DNA from: Panulirus ornatus
Lineage: Eukaryota; Arthropoda; Malacostraca; Decapoda; Palinuridae
Direction of reading: 5' to 3'
Assembly: GCF_036320965.1 (NCBI RefSeq)
Contig: NC_092225.1
Span: 7,269,002-7,333,001 of the forward strand
DNA: 64,000 nt
In this document: in pieces, positions 46,923-62,787 of the stretch
How positions within the stretch are numbered: position 1 is the first letter of the stretch
Layout: each line of letters begins with the position of its first letter
Position numbers and translations under genes: made by a program
Notes under the pieces: generated by a model
Database searches by the model: none
What the model saw: the letters and a program-made list of their open reading frames with translations, nothing else
What the model was told of the DNA's origin: nothing

Positions 46923-47507
46923 TATTTATTTAGTATACTCTGTCGCTGTCTCCCGCGTTAGCGAGGTAGCGCAAGGAAACAGACGAAAGAATGGCCCAAC
47001 CCACCCACATACACATATATATGCATACACGTCCACACACGCACATATACATACCTATACATCTCAACGTATACATACATATACACACACAGACATATAC
47101 ATATATACACATGTACATAATTCATACTGTCTGCCCTTATTCATTCCCGTCGCCACCCCGCCACACATGAAATAACAACCCCCTCCCCCGCATGTGCGCG
47201 AGGTAGCGCTAAGAAAAGACAACAAAGGCCATATTCGTTCACAGCAAGTCTCTAGTTGTCATGTATAATGCACCGAAACCATAGGCCCCACAGAACTTTC
47301 CATGGTTTACCCCAGACGCTTCACATGCCCTGGTTCAATCCACTGACAGCACGTCGACCCCGGTATACCATATCGCACCAATTCACTCTATTCTTTGCAC
47401 GCCTTTCACCCTCCTGCATGTTCAGGCCCCGATCACTCAAAATCTTTTTCACTCCATCTTTCCACCTCCAATTTGGTCTCCCACTTCTCCTCGTTCCCTC
47501 CACATCT
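46919..47507 (-). mobile_element. RTE-like fragment R13, long subfamily
   Basis: Long 3' UTR with both boxes and about 45 C-terminal codons ([15 protein letters not shown]; the Trp codons are intact here). About 20 bp of the 3' UTR (the CAGCTCCCTTTCCACATCC block) are deleted near 47283. Truncated at 47507 against (AC)n. Confidence 0.88.
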
Positions 47508-47508
47508 G

Positions 47509-47535
<27 letters not shown>
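47508..47535. repeat. (AC)n then short (AT)n
   Basis: Microsatellite at the 5' truncation point of R13. Confidence 0.9.
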
Positions 47536-47539
<4 letters not shown>

Positions 47540-48470
47540 TATATATATTCTTCACACATAAGCGAATTCTTATTTGCCATCTAGTGAATTACCAAGACCC
47601 TAAGGACCTCTCCCAATTTTCTACGGAGCCAGGATGACATACAGAGCACGGGGCCCCGGAGTAGGCCTATCTGTGCCCCCCATGTGGATGTTCCTATCTT
47701 GCTCCTGCCACTGGGTTCCTTCTCCCCTCACTCTGGGGACACCCCAAGTCCCCTCCCCAACCATCACCAGCCCCTCCACAGACCCCCACTGGTGGTGGTA
47801 AACGAGCTGGACAATTTGGCGGGATTTATGGCCAGTCTCGCCAGGGTGTCTCAGTGCCGAGCGATGTCCACTGCTATTTGGCGGAAAGTGGCTATGGGCG
47901 TATGACGCGGCGTGCCTTGGCGTCGAGTACCGTGCCTTAGATTAACGGCGCTACGTGCTGAGGTATGTAGTGTGTCATATGATGCTCTTGAGCTACAGCT
48001 GTATGTGTTGGCTTGTACGCTAATGACGTGTATGGTTCCATGTTCTGAGGTACATTTGGTATCCTTATCGTAAGTTATACCAAAGGATGGTTTCCGGAGG
48101 CCTCTCTACCCAAGCCCACGCTGCGTCCGGGACGATAGCTGCTGTGTCGTTGTTCTGCTCCATCAAGCTAGTGGAGGGCGCGGCCCGTAGGCCTACTTAA
48201 CCTTCACAGCCCGTCTGGTCTGGCATTCTCTGTAGTTGCTTTTCCAGGCTATTTTCTCGGTAGGACCGTCTACAGCGTTCCTACAGCAATAAGCAAAGTA
48301 CTCAATAATTCCGGACCCTCGATATCTACATGATTCACTGGTATTCAACTTAGTGCACCTTTAAATTTCACTGTTTATACATATATTTCTCAATCTTCCA
48401 TGCTTGTTGTGCTAATAAGGAACAATTTAAAGAGTAAATATGGAAACGCCGTCCAAGACTCTCCAACTGT
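47536..48470. other. No gene recognised
   Basis: GC-richer at 47640-47930. A 73-codon frame (47684-47905) has no motif. A small inverted repeat, TTTGGTAT / ATACCAAA, lies at about 48056-48086. Confidence 0.45.
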
Positions 48471-48541
48471 AATGAGGCTAGGTTGTCTTCACAGCACACA
48501 GGATTTTCTCCTGTCTGCTGTGAAGACAACACAGCCTCATT
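48471..48541. repeat. 71-nt near-perfect hairpin
   Basis: Arms 48471-48503 and 48509-48541 pair over 33 bp with three mismatches around a 5-nt loop (TTTTC). The inner arm contains GTTGTCTTCACAGCA and its complement. Size and pairing are like a microRNA precursor or a small foldback element. No flanking TA or TSD is obvious. Confidence 0.85.
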
Positions 48542-50414
48542 CTTTCACACGTTCCCACTATAACTGAGGTTTTACAGGCTATAAAAGTACGTACAATTTC
48601 TAACTGTTTCGCCCGTCTTGCATAATTCATATTAGCATACAACAGTACCCTGGACGGGAGAGTGACAAGTAAACTAATGTGCGTCATCTATGGTGTGAGA
48701 TCACTCAGTATTGAAGGGTTGTGGAAGCCAACCTGTCATCTGTTTGGAAGATATAAATGTTGTTCTGCTGTGTTGGCTGAAGGACAGTTATCATACATTA
48801 GGACTCCCGAGTTATCTTACGGTATCCACCAGAGACATGGTGGTGTGTATTTGTATCCTGTATTCTGTTCTGCTTGCTTTATCTCTCCGCCATACAGTAG
48901 CACAAGTCAAAGGATAGCACAAAATACCTGTGTGTATACACTATCCACTCCCTAACCAGGACTTGTCCTTTCTACGACAGCTTGTCACCTAGTGTAAAGA
49001 ATGACAACATATTGCCTCCTGAATCTTCATTAGCAGCTGCTAAACCTGCCTTGCATTCTCGTTACAGAGGCAGTAACCTCCTCCTCCCATGTCTTCACCA
49101 CTGACACTGACGCTCGCATGTCCATCTCCATTACCAGGGGGATAAGGAAGGAAAGGTGGAGGAAAAGGAGAAGTTGGACCAAAATGAAAGATAAAGACAA
49201 TAGATGAGTTATCTATAAAGAGAGAATGACAAGATGAGAGGTGGAAATTGAGGATGAATGAGAACTAAAGGGAGAAATAGCAGAACGAATAAAGAGAAGT
49301 GCCTGATAGGGTGGAAGGTAATACGAGTAGGGAGGAAGAAGGGGAAAGAAGATAAAGACTATGGAGTAGAGGAAACAAAAAAGAACGAAAAGAAGGCAAA
49401 TGCGAAGAGCATTACGAAGAAAAGGCACAATAATGAAGGACAAATAACACAGACGCTCACGTGAACCTGAGGAAGGAAATAAGTTCAACATAAAGATGAA
49501 AAGCAAAAAACACCTCGTATCACTTATAAGTTGAGTGGTTTCGAGTGAACAATTACTTTCAACAAATTCTCTGTGGGCCACAAGCTGGGGTAACTCCATG
49601 ATCCTCAGGATATTCACTGAAAATACGGTAGGAACATAACAGATAGCGAGTCACGAGTTAAGACAGATGTGCCGCAACGAATATACACTAGCGATCAGAG
49701 AGGAACACAGGCACAGATTAGCCCCGTGACGTGTGTGTAAGACAAGCGGTACGACGAGGGTAACAGCTGAGGCAGGGATAACTTCCACACGGTCAACCAA
49801 GACAACAAATGAGACAACGACAACCTCCAGGAGGTCGATCAAGACAAGAACTGAAGCGTAATCATTCACTTTTCACATCTGTTCTTAAGTATCACCTGAA
49901 TCATCTACTCGTCTTCCTCGGATCTCCCAAAGATCACTGCATATTCCTCAGTGTAGACAAACATAAGATTTTTTTTTTCATTCTCTTTCACCAAAATCCA
50001 GAGCAGGAATCAAAATTCACTGGACTCAAAAACTGTAAATCAAAATGTTTCGTCTCCAACATCCGCCCAAAAAGATTACTTGCAACTCCGTCTGAAAATC
50101 CAGTCCCGCGAACATCTGCACCCGGATGAATGGTTGTGGCCAAAGCGTTTCCCCAAGAGCCACATGTCCCCATCACGTCGCTGCACGTACTCCATATTTC
50201 CTTTACACATTTCTGGTGAAATCCTGGGATTTCTTCCTTAAGAATGAGAGTCACTCTAGCGCGAGCCACGGCAGCCAGGGACGATGGTGAGGAACTTGAG
50301 TCTGGCAGACCTGCCATGCAAAATAAACTTGAGTTCATTTCTTCCCATCATAAACAGATGAATAAATGCATAGTTAAAGTAAACTTAACCACAAGTGATA
50401 ACAGTGCTGGAATA
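48542..50414. other. No gene recognised
   Basis: Includes a strongly purine-rich plus strand at about 49140-49490 that yields a Lys/Arg-rich frame by composition, and its pyrimidine mirror on the minus strand (134 codons, Ser/Leu/Phe-rich). No exon is supported. Confidence 0.45.
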
Positions 50415-51447
50415 CCTTACAAATGCTGCCAGGGGTACCACAGACATGTTGGTGGTACCTTACACATGCTGGCAGGGGTATCACAGACATGTTGGTGGTA
50501 CCTTACACATGCTGGCAGGGGTATCACAGACATGTTGGTGGTACCTTACACATGCTGGCAGGGGTATCACAGACATGTTGGTGGTACCTTACACATGTTG
50601 GCAGGGGTACCACAGACATGTTGGTGGTGCCTTACACATGCTGGCAGGGGTACCACAGACATGTTGGTGGTACCTTACACATGTTGGCAGGGGTACCATA
50701 GACATGTTGGTGGTACCTTACACATGTTGGCAGGGGTACCACAGACATGTTGGTGGTACCTTACATATGCTGACAGGGGTACCACAGACATGTTGGTGGT
50801 ACCTTACACATGTTGGCAGGGGTACCACAGACATGTTGGTAGTGCCTTCCACATGTTGGCAGGGGTACCACAGACATGTTGGTGGTGCCTTACACATGCT
50901 GACAGGGGTACCACAGACATGTTGGTGGTACCTTACACATGTTGGCAGGGGTACCACAGACATGTTGGTGGTGCCCTCCACATGTTGGCAGGGGTACCAC
51001 AGACATGTTGGTGGTATCTTACACATGTTGGCAGGGGTACCACAGACATGTTGGTGGTACCTTCCACATGTTGGCAGGGGTACCACAGACATGTTGGTGG
51101 TACCTTCCACATGTTGGCAGGGGTACCACAGACATGTTAGTGGGATCTTACACATGTTGGCAGGGGTACCACAGACATGTTGGTGGTACCTTCCACATGT
51201 TGGCAGGGGTATCACAGACATGTTGGTGGTACCTTCCACATGTTGGCACGGTTACCACAGACATGTTGGTGATACCTTCCACATGTTGGCACGGGTACCA
51301 CAGACATGTTGGTGGTACCTTACACACGTTGGCAGGGGTACCACAGACATGCTGGTGGTACCTTACACACGTTGGCAGGGGTACCACAGACATGGTGATA
51401 CCTTACACAAAGCTGGCAGTACCATGCAAATGTTGGCTAGAGTACCA
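50415..51447 (+). repeat. 43-bp minisatellite, about 24 copies
   Basis: Unit of 43 bp containing CAGACATGTTGGTGGTACCT then TACACATGTTGGCAGGGGTA. Period measured from GGGGTA at 50432 and 50475. Each unit holds an inverted repeat GGTACCAC / GTGGTACC around a 10-nt centre. Copies at the two ends are degenerate. Since 43 is not a multiple of three, the same unit is read in all three phases, producing a 43-residue peptide repeat and long open frames on both strands; these are not taken as genes. Confidence 0.95.
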
Positions 51448-51611
51448 AACACACTGAGAGATGAGCCCTCTTCACTTGCCATTTTCGTTTTCGTATTTCA
51501 AAAGTAAAGAAATCATAATATCGATCGTATATAAAGAAATGTGGTAGCACAAATATATACCGCCTGAGGCCAGTGTTCGGCAAGTGACTGTCACATCCCG
51601 ACCCTGGGCTC

Positions 51612-51670
51612 GTGCACTCCTGACAAGGCGTGAGAAGGACCAGGAGAAGATCCTTTCCATAACAAGCACT
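51612..51670 (+). repeat. Outlying unit of the 55-bp minisatellite
   Basis: CTGACAAGGCGTGAGAAGGA followed by CCAGGAGAAGATCC matches the unit of the array at 51895-52380, about 220 bp before it. Confidence 0.65.
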
Positions 51671-51894
51671 GGTCTGGGTCTGTTCTGTGTCCAAATCCAC
51701 CTTTTCATTCAGCTCCTCAGAACTTTCACTATCTGCTGATGTTTCTTCTCTATACATGTCCCCTCTCTTCCCTTTTTCATTACCACTAAGTTTATTAGTG
51801 TCTGTACTCTTCCTTCTCTGTCCTCCTTTCACTACATCCGCTATAGTTAGTCTAACAGGACAATTGTATTTCTCATCACTATTTCTGTAACCAG

Positions 51895-52380
51895 GAAGAC
51901 CAGGAAGAGGTCCTCTCCTACCTCACATTCATCCTATACGAGATACGGTCAGGATCAGAAGGAGTGGCTGTGCTTGAGAGCCCTATACGAAATGTGGAAA
52001 AGACCAAGAGAAGGTCCTCTCCTACCATACATTCATCCCAGACAAGGTATGGGATCCATCAGCAGAAGGTCCTCTTCTTCCATACATTCATCTCTGACAA
52101 GATGTGGGAAGAACCAGGATGAAGTCCTCTGTTACCATACATCCTTCCCTGACGAGGTGTGAGAGGGACCAGGAGGAGTTCCTCTCCTTACAAGCAGTGG
52201 TCCCAGACAAGGTGTGGGAGAACAGGAAGAGGTGGTTTGCTACCATACATTCGTCCCTGACGAGATGTGAGAAGGACTAGGAGGAGGTGGTTTTCTACCA
52301 TACATTCGTCCCAAACGAGATGTGGGAAGGACTAAGAGGAGGTGGTCTTTTATCCATTCGTCCCGGACGAGATAATGAAT
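51895..52380 (+). repeat. Minisatellite, about 55-bp unit x 8
   Basis: Diverged copies with GACGAGATGTGGGAAGGACC, AGGAGGAGGTCCTCT and ACCATACATTCATCCC blocks; starts near 52042, 52096 and 52152 give the spacing. Confidence 0.8.
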
Positions 52381-53300
52381 AATGTTTCTTCTGAAAGTCT
52401 AATTCGCAATATTTACCCAGGAGCCGTGCATGACGATTAAGATTAGAATAGATAAGAAGAGAGAATCAGTGTATCCACTCCTATATGACCAGATGTATGA
52501 GATATAATCAAAAGACTAATATAAAAAAGAAATGGTAAAGTGCTTACTCTAATATCATTATTTTTTTGGTTACGTGAAGTAATACGAAATTCTACACCAC
52601 TACAGCCAATAAAATCCTCACCGACAGAGTGAACAGAGTAGGGGACGTAAATCGCGTGACTGTGAACTTAAAAGAGAAAAAGAGTGTCGGCCAGTAACAG
52701 TCTCCCCTCCCTAACTATGTGAGGCAAGTTTCTCACACAGGCAAGACACATACACCAGTGATATACGATTATCATTTCCTCAAACACATAAATTCCATGT
52801 AAAGAAAGAAGAAAGGATTCGAGGCATAAGGAAGTACGCATGAAAAGAATGAATACATATTTCTCTATTTTCTATTCAAAGAACTCTAAGATTTCTGGAC
52901 AATATTCAAAAGAAATTGACATTGGGTTCCATCCGATACCCGATGCTGAAAATTCAGAACTGCCAATAGAGAGTGGCTGAGGGGGAAGATATACTGCTAG
53001 CTCAAGGAGAGGAACGCCAAGTTTTGCCATGTCTTATTGCAACGAGAAGCTCTCCACCGTCTGGAATATCTGGAGGTTCTCTGGAATTAAGAAATCCAGT
53101 CTGAGATTTACTTCTGAAACTCTAATTCCATGCAACAGTGTAGATTTATACTTCCCCTAATGGACACGTCTTGGGCTATTGATGTCGTCGCGCGTGTGTT
53201 CTCTTTCTCTCGCTTTTTTTTTTTTTTTTGTGTGTGTGTGGCGTATGTCTGTTTGCTGTGCAACAAAATCTAGCACCGGAGAGATGTACATAACTGCTTC

Positions 53301-53303
<3 letters not shown>
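52381..53303. other. No gene recognised
   Basis: No open frame with a motif and no tandem structure that I can see. A T-run at 53214-53229 is followed by GTGTGTGTGTG. Confidence 0.45.

Positions 53304-53342
<39 letters not shown>
53304..53342. repeat. (AC)n microsatellite
   Basis: About 19 AC units. Confidence 0.95.
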
Positions 53343-53345
<3 letters not shown>

Positions 53346-53479
53346 TGAGGCACTGACGTCCATACTGTGGCCAAGCTTGCCAGCCATGCACGAACATGGG
53401 GCGTCCAGCTGTAAAGCTACAGGTTATGTGTGCCAGGACGGACAGGGGGAGACCTGCCAAACATACACACACACACACC

Positions 53480-53480
<1 letters not shown>

Positions 53481-53577
<97 letters not shown>
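53481..53577. repeat. (GA)n microsatellite
   Basis: About 48 uninterrupted GA units. Confidence 0.97.
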
Positions 53578-53578
<1 letters not shown>

Positions 53579-53886
53579 GTTCGCATAAAAGGGATTTCAC
53601 CAGCGTGCTGGTGACAAGGACTGTGATACCGGGGTGTAGCATTTGGCCACAGACACGAGCGAGGCACAATGAAATCACCGTCATGGAAGCAGCGGCTGTG
53701 AGAGTGACGATAACATGAGGGAAAATAAACGTGTAACACAACGACGAGCGTGATGGGTCGCAGGGGGTCGGGACGCACCTCGCCAACTATGGCAAGGGTA
53801 TTACAGGAGAGGACGATCACGGCAATTGTGACCGATTGGGGATTTAGGAGGATATAAGGAGAAGAATATGCACGAAAGAGCATTAA
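53578..53886. other. No gene recognised
   Basis: A short palindrome, CACCAGCGTGCTGGTG, lies at about 53599-53614. Nothing else is seen. Confidence 0.45.
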
Positions 53887-56430
<2,544 letters not shown>

Positions 56431-57063
56431 TGTGTATTGAAATGGTTTGGTCACATCGAAAGAATGAGTTAGGAAAGATTGACAAAGAGGATATATGTGT
56501 TAGGGATGGAGGGAACGAGGAGAAGTGGGAGACCAATTTGGAAGTGGAAAGATGGAGTCAAAAAGATTTTGAGCGATCGGGGCCTGGACATACAGGAGGG
56601 TGAAAGACGTAGAGTGAACTGGAACGATGTGGTATACCGGGGTCGACGTGCTGTCAATGGATTGAACCACGGCATGTGAAGTGTATGGGGTAAACCATGG
56701 AAAGTTTTGTGGGGCCTGGATGTGGAAAGGGAGCTGTGGTTTCGGAGCATTATACATGACAGCAGGAGACTGAGTGTGAACAATGTGGCCTTTGTTGTCT
56801 TTACCTTGAGCTACCTCGCGCGCGCCCGGGGTGAGGGTGTGCCATTTTATGTGTGGCGGGGTGGCGACGAAATGGATGAAGGCAGCAAGTATGAATATGT
56901 ACATGTGTATAAATCTGTGTATGTATATGTACGTATACGTTGAAATGTGTAGGTATGTATATGTGAGCATGTGGGCGTTTATGTATATACATGTGGGTGG
57001 GTTGGGCCATTGTTTGATCTGTTTCCTTGCGTTACCTCGCTAACGCGGGAGACAGCGACTAAG

Positions 57064-57066
<3 letters not shown>
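56431..57066 (+). mobile_element. RTE-like 3' end R15, long subfamily (right half of head-to-head pair)
   Basis: Starts in the C-terminal domain (VLKWFGHIERMS), continues [15 protein letters not shown], then the long 3' UTR with both boxes, and ends AGACAGCGACTAAGTATAA at (TA)n. Diverged more than R14, so the two halves may not be the same age. Confidence 0.85.

Positions 57067-57125
<59 letters not shown>
57067..57125. repeat. (TA)n microsatellite
   Basis: Between R15 and mini-RTE copy j. Confidence 0.95.
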
Positions 57126-57140
<15 letters not shown>

Positions 57141-57288
57141 CATACTATTCGCCATTTCCCGCATTAGCGAGGTAGCGTTAAGAACAGAGGACTGGGCCTT
57201 TGAGGGAATATCCTCATATGGCCCCTTTCTCTGTTCCTTCTTTTGGAAAATTTAAAAAAAAATGAGAGGGGAGGATTTCCAGCCCCCC
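57126..57288 (-). mobile_element. Mini-RTE repeat, copy j, 5' half missing
   Basis: T-run, TTAGCGAGGTAGCG, GAGGGAATATCCTCA, A-run and GGAGGATTTCCAGCCCCCC are present; the G/C block and the 5' terminus are replaced by PLE sequence at 57289. Confidence 0.88.

Positions 57289-58953
<1,665 letters not shown>

Positions 58954-59014
<61 letters not shown>
58954..59014. repeat. (TA)n microsatellite
   Basis: Array at the tail of R16. Confidence 0.95.
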
Positions 59015-59017
<3 letters not shown>

Positions 59018-59199
59018 AAAGTGTCCCGAGAGATCTTTCTGAAAAATAAGAGATTCTGGTATAGCCTAGTACCTCTTTCCCGGAGCTCTTTCAGCTCCAA
59101 GTTCTTTAGGCGAGACTGTACTTCCAGTGACACAGCCTCAAAAATGGGATGACTTTTCACTAGCGGTATGACCTCAATCAGGCGGGGTCCGGTAACCAC
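59015..59199 (-). pseudogene. Coding-like fragment DR2, copy 2, unknown family
   Basis: Minus-strand frame of about 62 codons before the TA array: GPRLIEVIPLVKSHPIFEAV then SLEVQSRLKNLELKELRE and GTRLYQNLLFFRKISRD. It has normal-looking amino-acid composition and a possible short coiled coil in the middle. A diverged relative lies at 45690-45810. It could be a fragment of another transposable element or a duplicated exon; I do not recognise the family. Confidence 0.4.
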
Positions 59200-59339
59200 T
59201 TCGTAAGCTCACACAAAGATACAGCCGACTGAGAATCCTCGATTTATGAGTGCGGACCAGCAAGGCAGATGAGGCCTGGGAAGATATACGGAACTAGATA
59301 ATAACAATCTGAGATGTGTTGACGATACACGCTCAGAGT

Positions 59340-59425
59340 TTCGCAGGGTGTGAGAGCTCTATAGTGTAGTGGTCAGCGTTAAACAGCACAAAGCATGCAG
59401 AGAGTCGCCCAGGGTCGGACCCAAC
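59340..59425 (+). mobile_element. Decayed tRNA-like SINE head
   Basis: A-box-like TATAGTGTAGTGGTCAGCG at 59350-59368 and a decayed B box (AGGGTCGGACCC) at 59411-59422. The body after it does not match the SINE at 44820. Confidence 0.5.
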
Positions 59426-59814
59426 TGAATCAGGCAAAAAGTCTGGCGTTATCTTCATATGAGTTACTTCAGGATGTAGATCATTGGCATGTAGAAAGAC
59501 AGAGAATAAACTAATGGTAAGAAGCAAACACTAAGAGGTTTAGGGTACTCCAACCACAAAGGATTAATAGGTAAGGGACCCATTATTAATATATATGGCT
59601 ACGGTGAACTTGCAGGACAAAGAGAAGAGGTGGAAGTGTAAGGAAGAAGGGTTGGCAGCTGTTGGAAGATCTTAAGTGTTTGAGGTCAAAGTCTTCCTTA
59701 TACTCTGAAGATTTCATCACGGCTCGTGAGAATACGATTAACTCATAAGCTCATTCTCAACACCGGAGTCAGAACTCCTTTAAGCGGGGAGGGAAAGAAG
59801 AAATGCGGCAGAAA
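59426..59814. other. No gene recognised
   Basis: No motif or repeat is seen. Confidence 0.4.
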
Positions 59815-60180
59815 CCAGCTCATCTGTACAGTAGAACAGCCCAGATGTGCAGCAGAACATCCCAGATGTGCACAGAACTACCCAGCTGTTCATCAGAATA
59901 TTCCAGATGAACGACTAAACCGTCAATATGTGCAGCAAAACAGTCTAAATGTGAAACAGAAGTCCATATGTGCAGCAAAAGTGCTAAAATGTATAGCAGA
60001 ACTGTCCACGTGTGCAGCAAAAGTGCTAAAGTATATAGCAGAACAGTTCACATAAGCAGCAAAACAACCCAGATTTGCTGCAGAACAGTTCCTACTCTCA
60101 CAAAAGACTAGAAGTGCAGCAGAACATTCCAGATGTGCAGTGGAAGAGCGCAGATGTGCAGTAGAACGGCCCAGATATTA
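59815..60180 (+). repeat. Degenerate minisatellite, about 21 bp
   Basis: Irregular copies of CAGATGTGCAGCAGAACATCC; the best copies are at 59815-59890 and 60105-60175, more decayed between. Confidence 0.75.
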
Positions 60181-60705
60181 GTTCATATCCTTCTAGGTGA
60201 TGGAGAAGTTGTTTGTTTAAGAAAGTTTCCGAAAAACTTTCAACTTTCTATATGATGGAAGTGATGGCTTTGTTCTGTGTCTGGATGGAGACTAACGATC
60301 AATCCCATCTGGAGTGGGATGTATGTTAGCTGCTTCGAAGAGGCTGGAAAGGTAGCGATGAATAGTGAGACTAAAAGGGGAAAAAAAAAGTTATGAAAGG
60401 TTAAGGCCATTTCTGAGACGCGTTTCTAAAGAACTAATGGAGGAATGCCGTTAGTTCCATTCTTTGGGTGGGGATAGTGTTATCTAAAAGACGACAAATA
60501 ATTATAGGCATTAAAAACAGGGGTTGAGGGGTTAGGTTGAGAAGTATGATTACCGGAATCACGGGTGGAGTGCTTGGCAAACATGGAGCCAGGGTTAAGA
60601 GCCTGTTTATATGATGTTGGAGTGGTGAGATAAGGGAGTGTGTAGAGGGTGATGTATGGTATGGGTAAACAATTCAAGGATGATTATCTGGCACTTACGA
60701 AGATT

Positions 60706-60709
<4 letters not shown>
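60181..60709. other. No gene recognised
   Basis: Only short frames; an A-run at 60381-60389. Confidence 0.4.

Positions 60710-60790
<81 letters not shown>
60710..60790. repeat. (TA)n microsatellite
   Basis: Array at the 5' end of R17. Confidence 0.95.
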
Positions 60791-60793
<3 letters not shown>

Positions 60794-62396
60794 GAGATAG
60801 AATTCTACCTCCGTCCTCCCTACGTATCACAGAAGCCGACTAAAGGGGACGGGAACGGGGGGCTCGAAACCCTCCCCTTCTTGTATCTAAATTTCTACAA
60901 GAGGACACAAGGAGCCAAGTAGAGAGTGCTCATCTTCCTCAAAGGCTCAGATTAGGGTGTCTGACTGCGTGTGGATATAACCATGATGAGAAGAGAGGAG
61001 ATACAGATAGTATGTCTGAGAAAAGACACCCGGATGTTCTGGCTCTGAGTGAAACGAAGCTCAAGAGTAAAGAGGAAGAATGATTCGGAAATGTCTTAGG
61101 AATTAAGTAAGGGGTTAGTGAGAGGACAAGAGCAAAGGAAGGAGTGGTACTACTCCTGAAGCAGGAGTTGTGGGAGTATGTGATACATTGAAAGGAAGTA
61201 AATTCTAGATTGATGTGGGTAAAACTAAATGGGGATGGCGAGAGATGGGTGATTATTGGTGCTTATGCAACTGGTCATGAGAAGAAATATCATGAAAGGC
61301 AGCCGAGTGAATGTGTCAGCAGTTTTGGTGCACGAGACCGGGTATTAGTGATGGCAGATTTAAATGTGAAGGGAAGCAATGTAGTTGGGGGTATATTTGG
61401 TTCGCACGGGGTATTCACTGTTATGAGGGGAAATGGTGAAGAGTTTGTGAAGCTGTGTGCTGAAAAAAGACTGGGGAATGGGAGTACCTGATTCAAAAAG
61501 AGTGATATACATAAGTATACGTATGTGGGTAAGAGAGATAGTCATCGGGCATTATCAGATACATGTTAATTGATAGGAGGGTAAACGAGACACTTTTGGA
61601 GGTAAATGTGCTGAGAGGGGCAGCTGGTGTGATGTCTAATCACAATCTTGAGGAACCGAGGGTGAAGATTAGTAGAGGTTTTCGAAAAAGAGGGAACAAT
61701 GTCGGGGAGAAGAGAGTGGTGAGAGTAAGTGAGTTTAGAAAGGAAACTTGTGTGAAGAAATTACAGCAGGTATTTAGTGTAGAATGGCAAAAGGTGAGAA
61801 CAAATGAAATGAGGGGAGTAGATAAGGAATGAGAGGTATTTAGGGAAGCAGTGATGGTATGTGCAGGAGATACATGTGGCATGCGAAAGGTGGGAGGTGG
61901 GCAGATTAGAAAGGGTAGTGAGTGGTAGGATGAAGAGGTAAAGTTGCTCGTGAAATAGAAAAGAGAGGCGTTTGAGCAGTACACACAGAAAAAGAGTGGA
62001 AATGAATGATAGATTTATAAGAGAACATGCTGGAGGGTAAAAGGCGTGCACGAAATAAAGTGATTTGGAACAATGTGGTATATTAGGATCGGCGTGCCGT
62101 TAATGGACTGAACCAGGGCATGTGAAACGTTTGGGGCTTGGAAAGGTCTGTGGGCCCTGGATGTGGATAGGGAGCTGTGGTTTCTGTGCATTACAAATGA
62201 CAGCTCGTTTGTGAATGTGAACGGATGTGGCATTTCTTTGTCTGTTTCCTGGCGCTACCCCGCTGACGCAGGGGGCGGCGATCAGGTGTGGAGGACAAGA
62301 GAATGTATATGTTTTTATTTCTCTTTTCTTTCGTACATCTTGTACTGTTTCCTGTAGAGCAGTGTGGCGTTGAGAATGGATGACGGCGAGCAAGAA

Positions 62397-62398
<2 letters not shown>
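60791..62398 (+). mobile_element. Old RTE-like element R17 lacking the RT
   Basis: Plus strand, diverged. 5' UTR remnant 60800-60990 (GCCGACTAAAGGGGACGGGA), APE remnant including WVIIGAYATGHEKK and MADLNVKG (61210-61491), linker pieces 61563-61832 and onward. At about 62024-62028 it jumps from the linker (IYKR) to the last codons (MLEGKRRARNKV) and the long 3' UTR, ending near 62398 at (TA)n. The whole RT is deleted while both ends are kept. Confidence 0.8.

Positions 62399-62485
<87 letters not shown>
62399..62485. repeat. (TA)n microsatellite
   Basis: Between R17 and mini-RTE copy k. Confidence 0.95.
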
Positions 62486-62489
<4 letters not shown>

Positions 62490-62723
62490 CTTTCTTTCAA
62501 ACCATTCGCCATTTCCCGCGTTTGCGAGGTAGCTTTAAGAACAGAGGACTGGGCCTTTGAGGGAATATCCTCACCTGGCCCCCTTCTCTCTTCCTTCTTT
62601 TGGAAAATCAAAAAAAAAAAAACGAGAGAGGAGGATTTCCAGCCCCCCGCTCCCTTCCTTTTAGTCGCCTTCTACGAAACGCAGGGAATACGTGGAAGTA
62701 TTCTTTCTCCCCTATCCCCAGGG

Positions 62724-62726
<3 letters not shown>
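62486..62726 (-). mobile_element. Mini-RTE repeat, copy k
   Basis: Complete copy, tail on the left, 5' terminus on the right. Forms an inverted pair with copy l across (TA)n. Confidence 0.92.

Positions 62727-62784
<58 letters not shown>
62727..62784. repeat. (TA)n microsatellite
   Basis: Spacer between two oppositely oriented mini-RTE copies. Confidence 0.95.

Positions 62785-62787
<3 letters not shown>

Noticed and set aside
47684..47905. 73-codon Pro/Leu-rich frame in a GC-richer stretch
   Set aside because: No motif, no splice support, composition-driven.
49213..49617. 134-codon Ser/Leu/Phe-rich minus-strand frame and its Lys-rich plus-strand counterpart
   Set aside because: Explained by the purine/pyrimidine strand asymmetry at 49140-49490.
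50395..51507. 370-codon frame with CWQGYHRHVGG-type repeats
   Set aside because: Product of the 43-bp minisatellite cycling through all phases; equivalent frames exist on the other strand.
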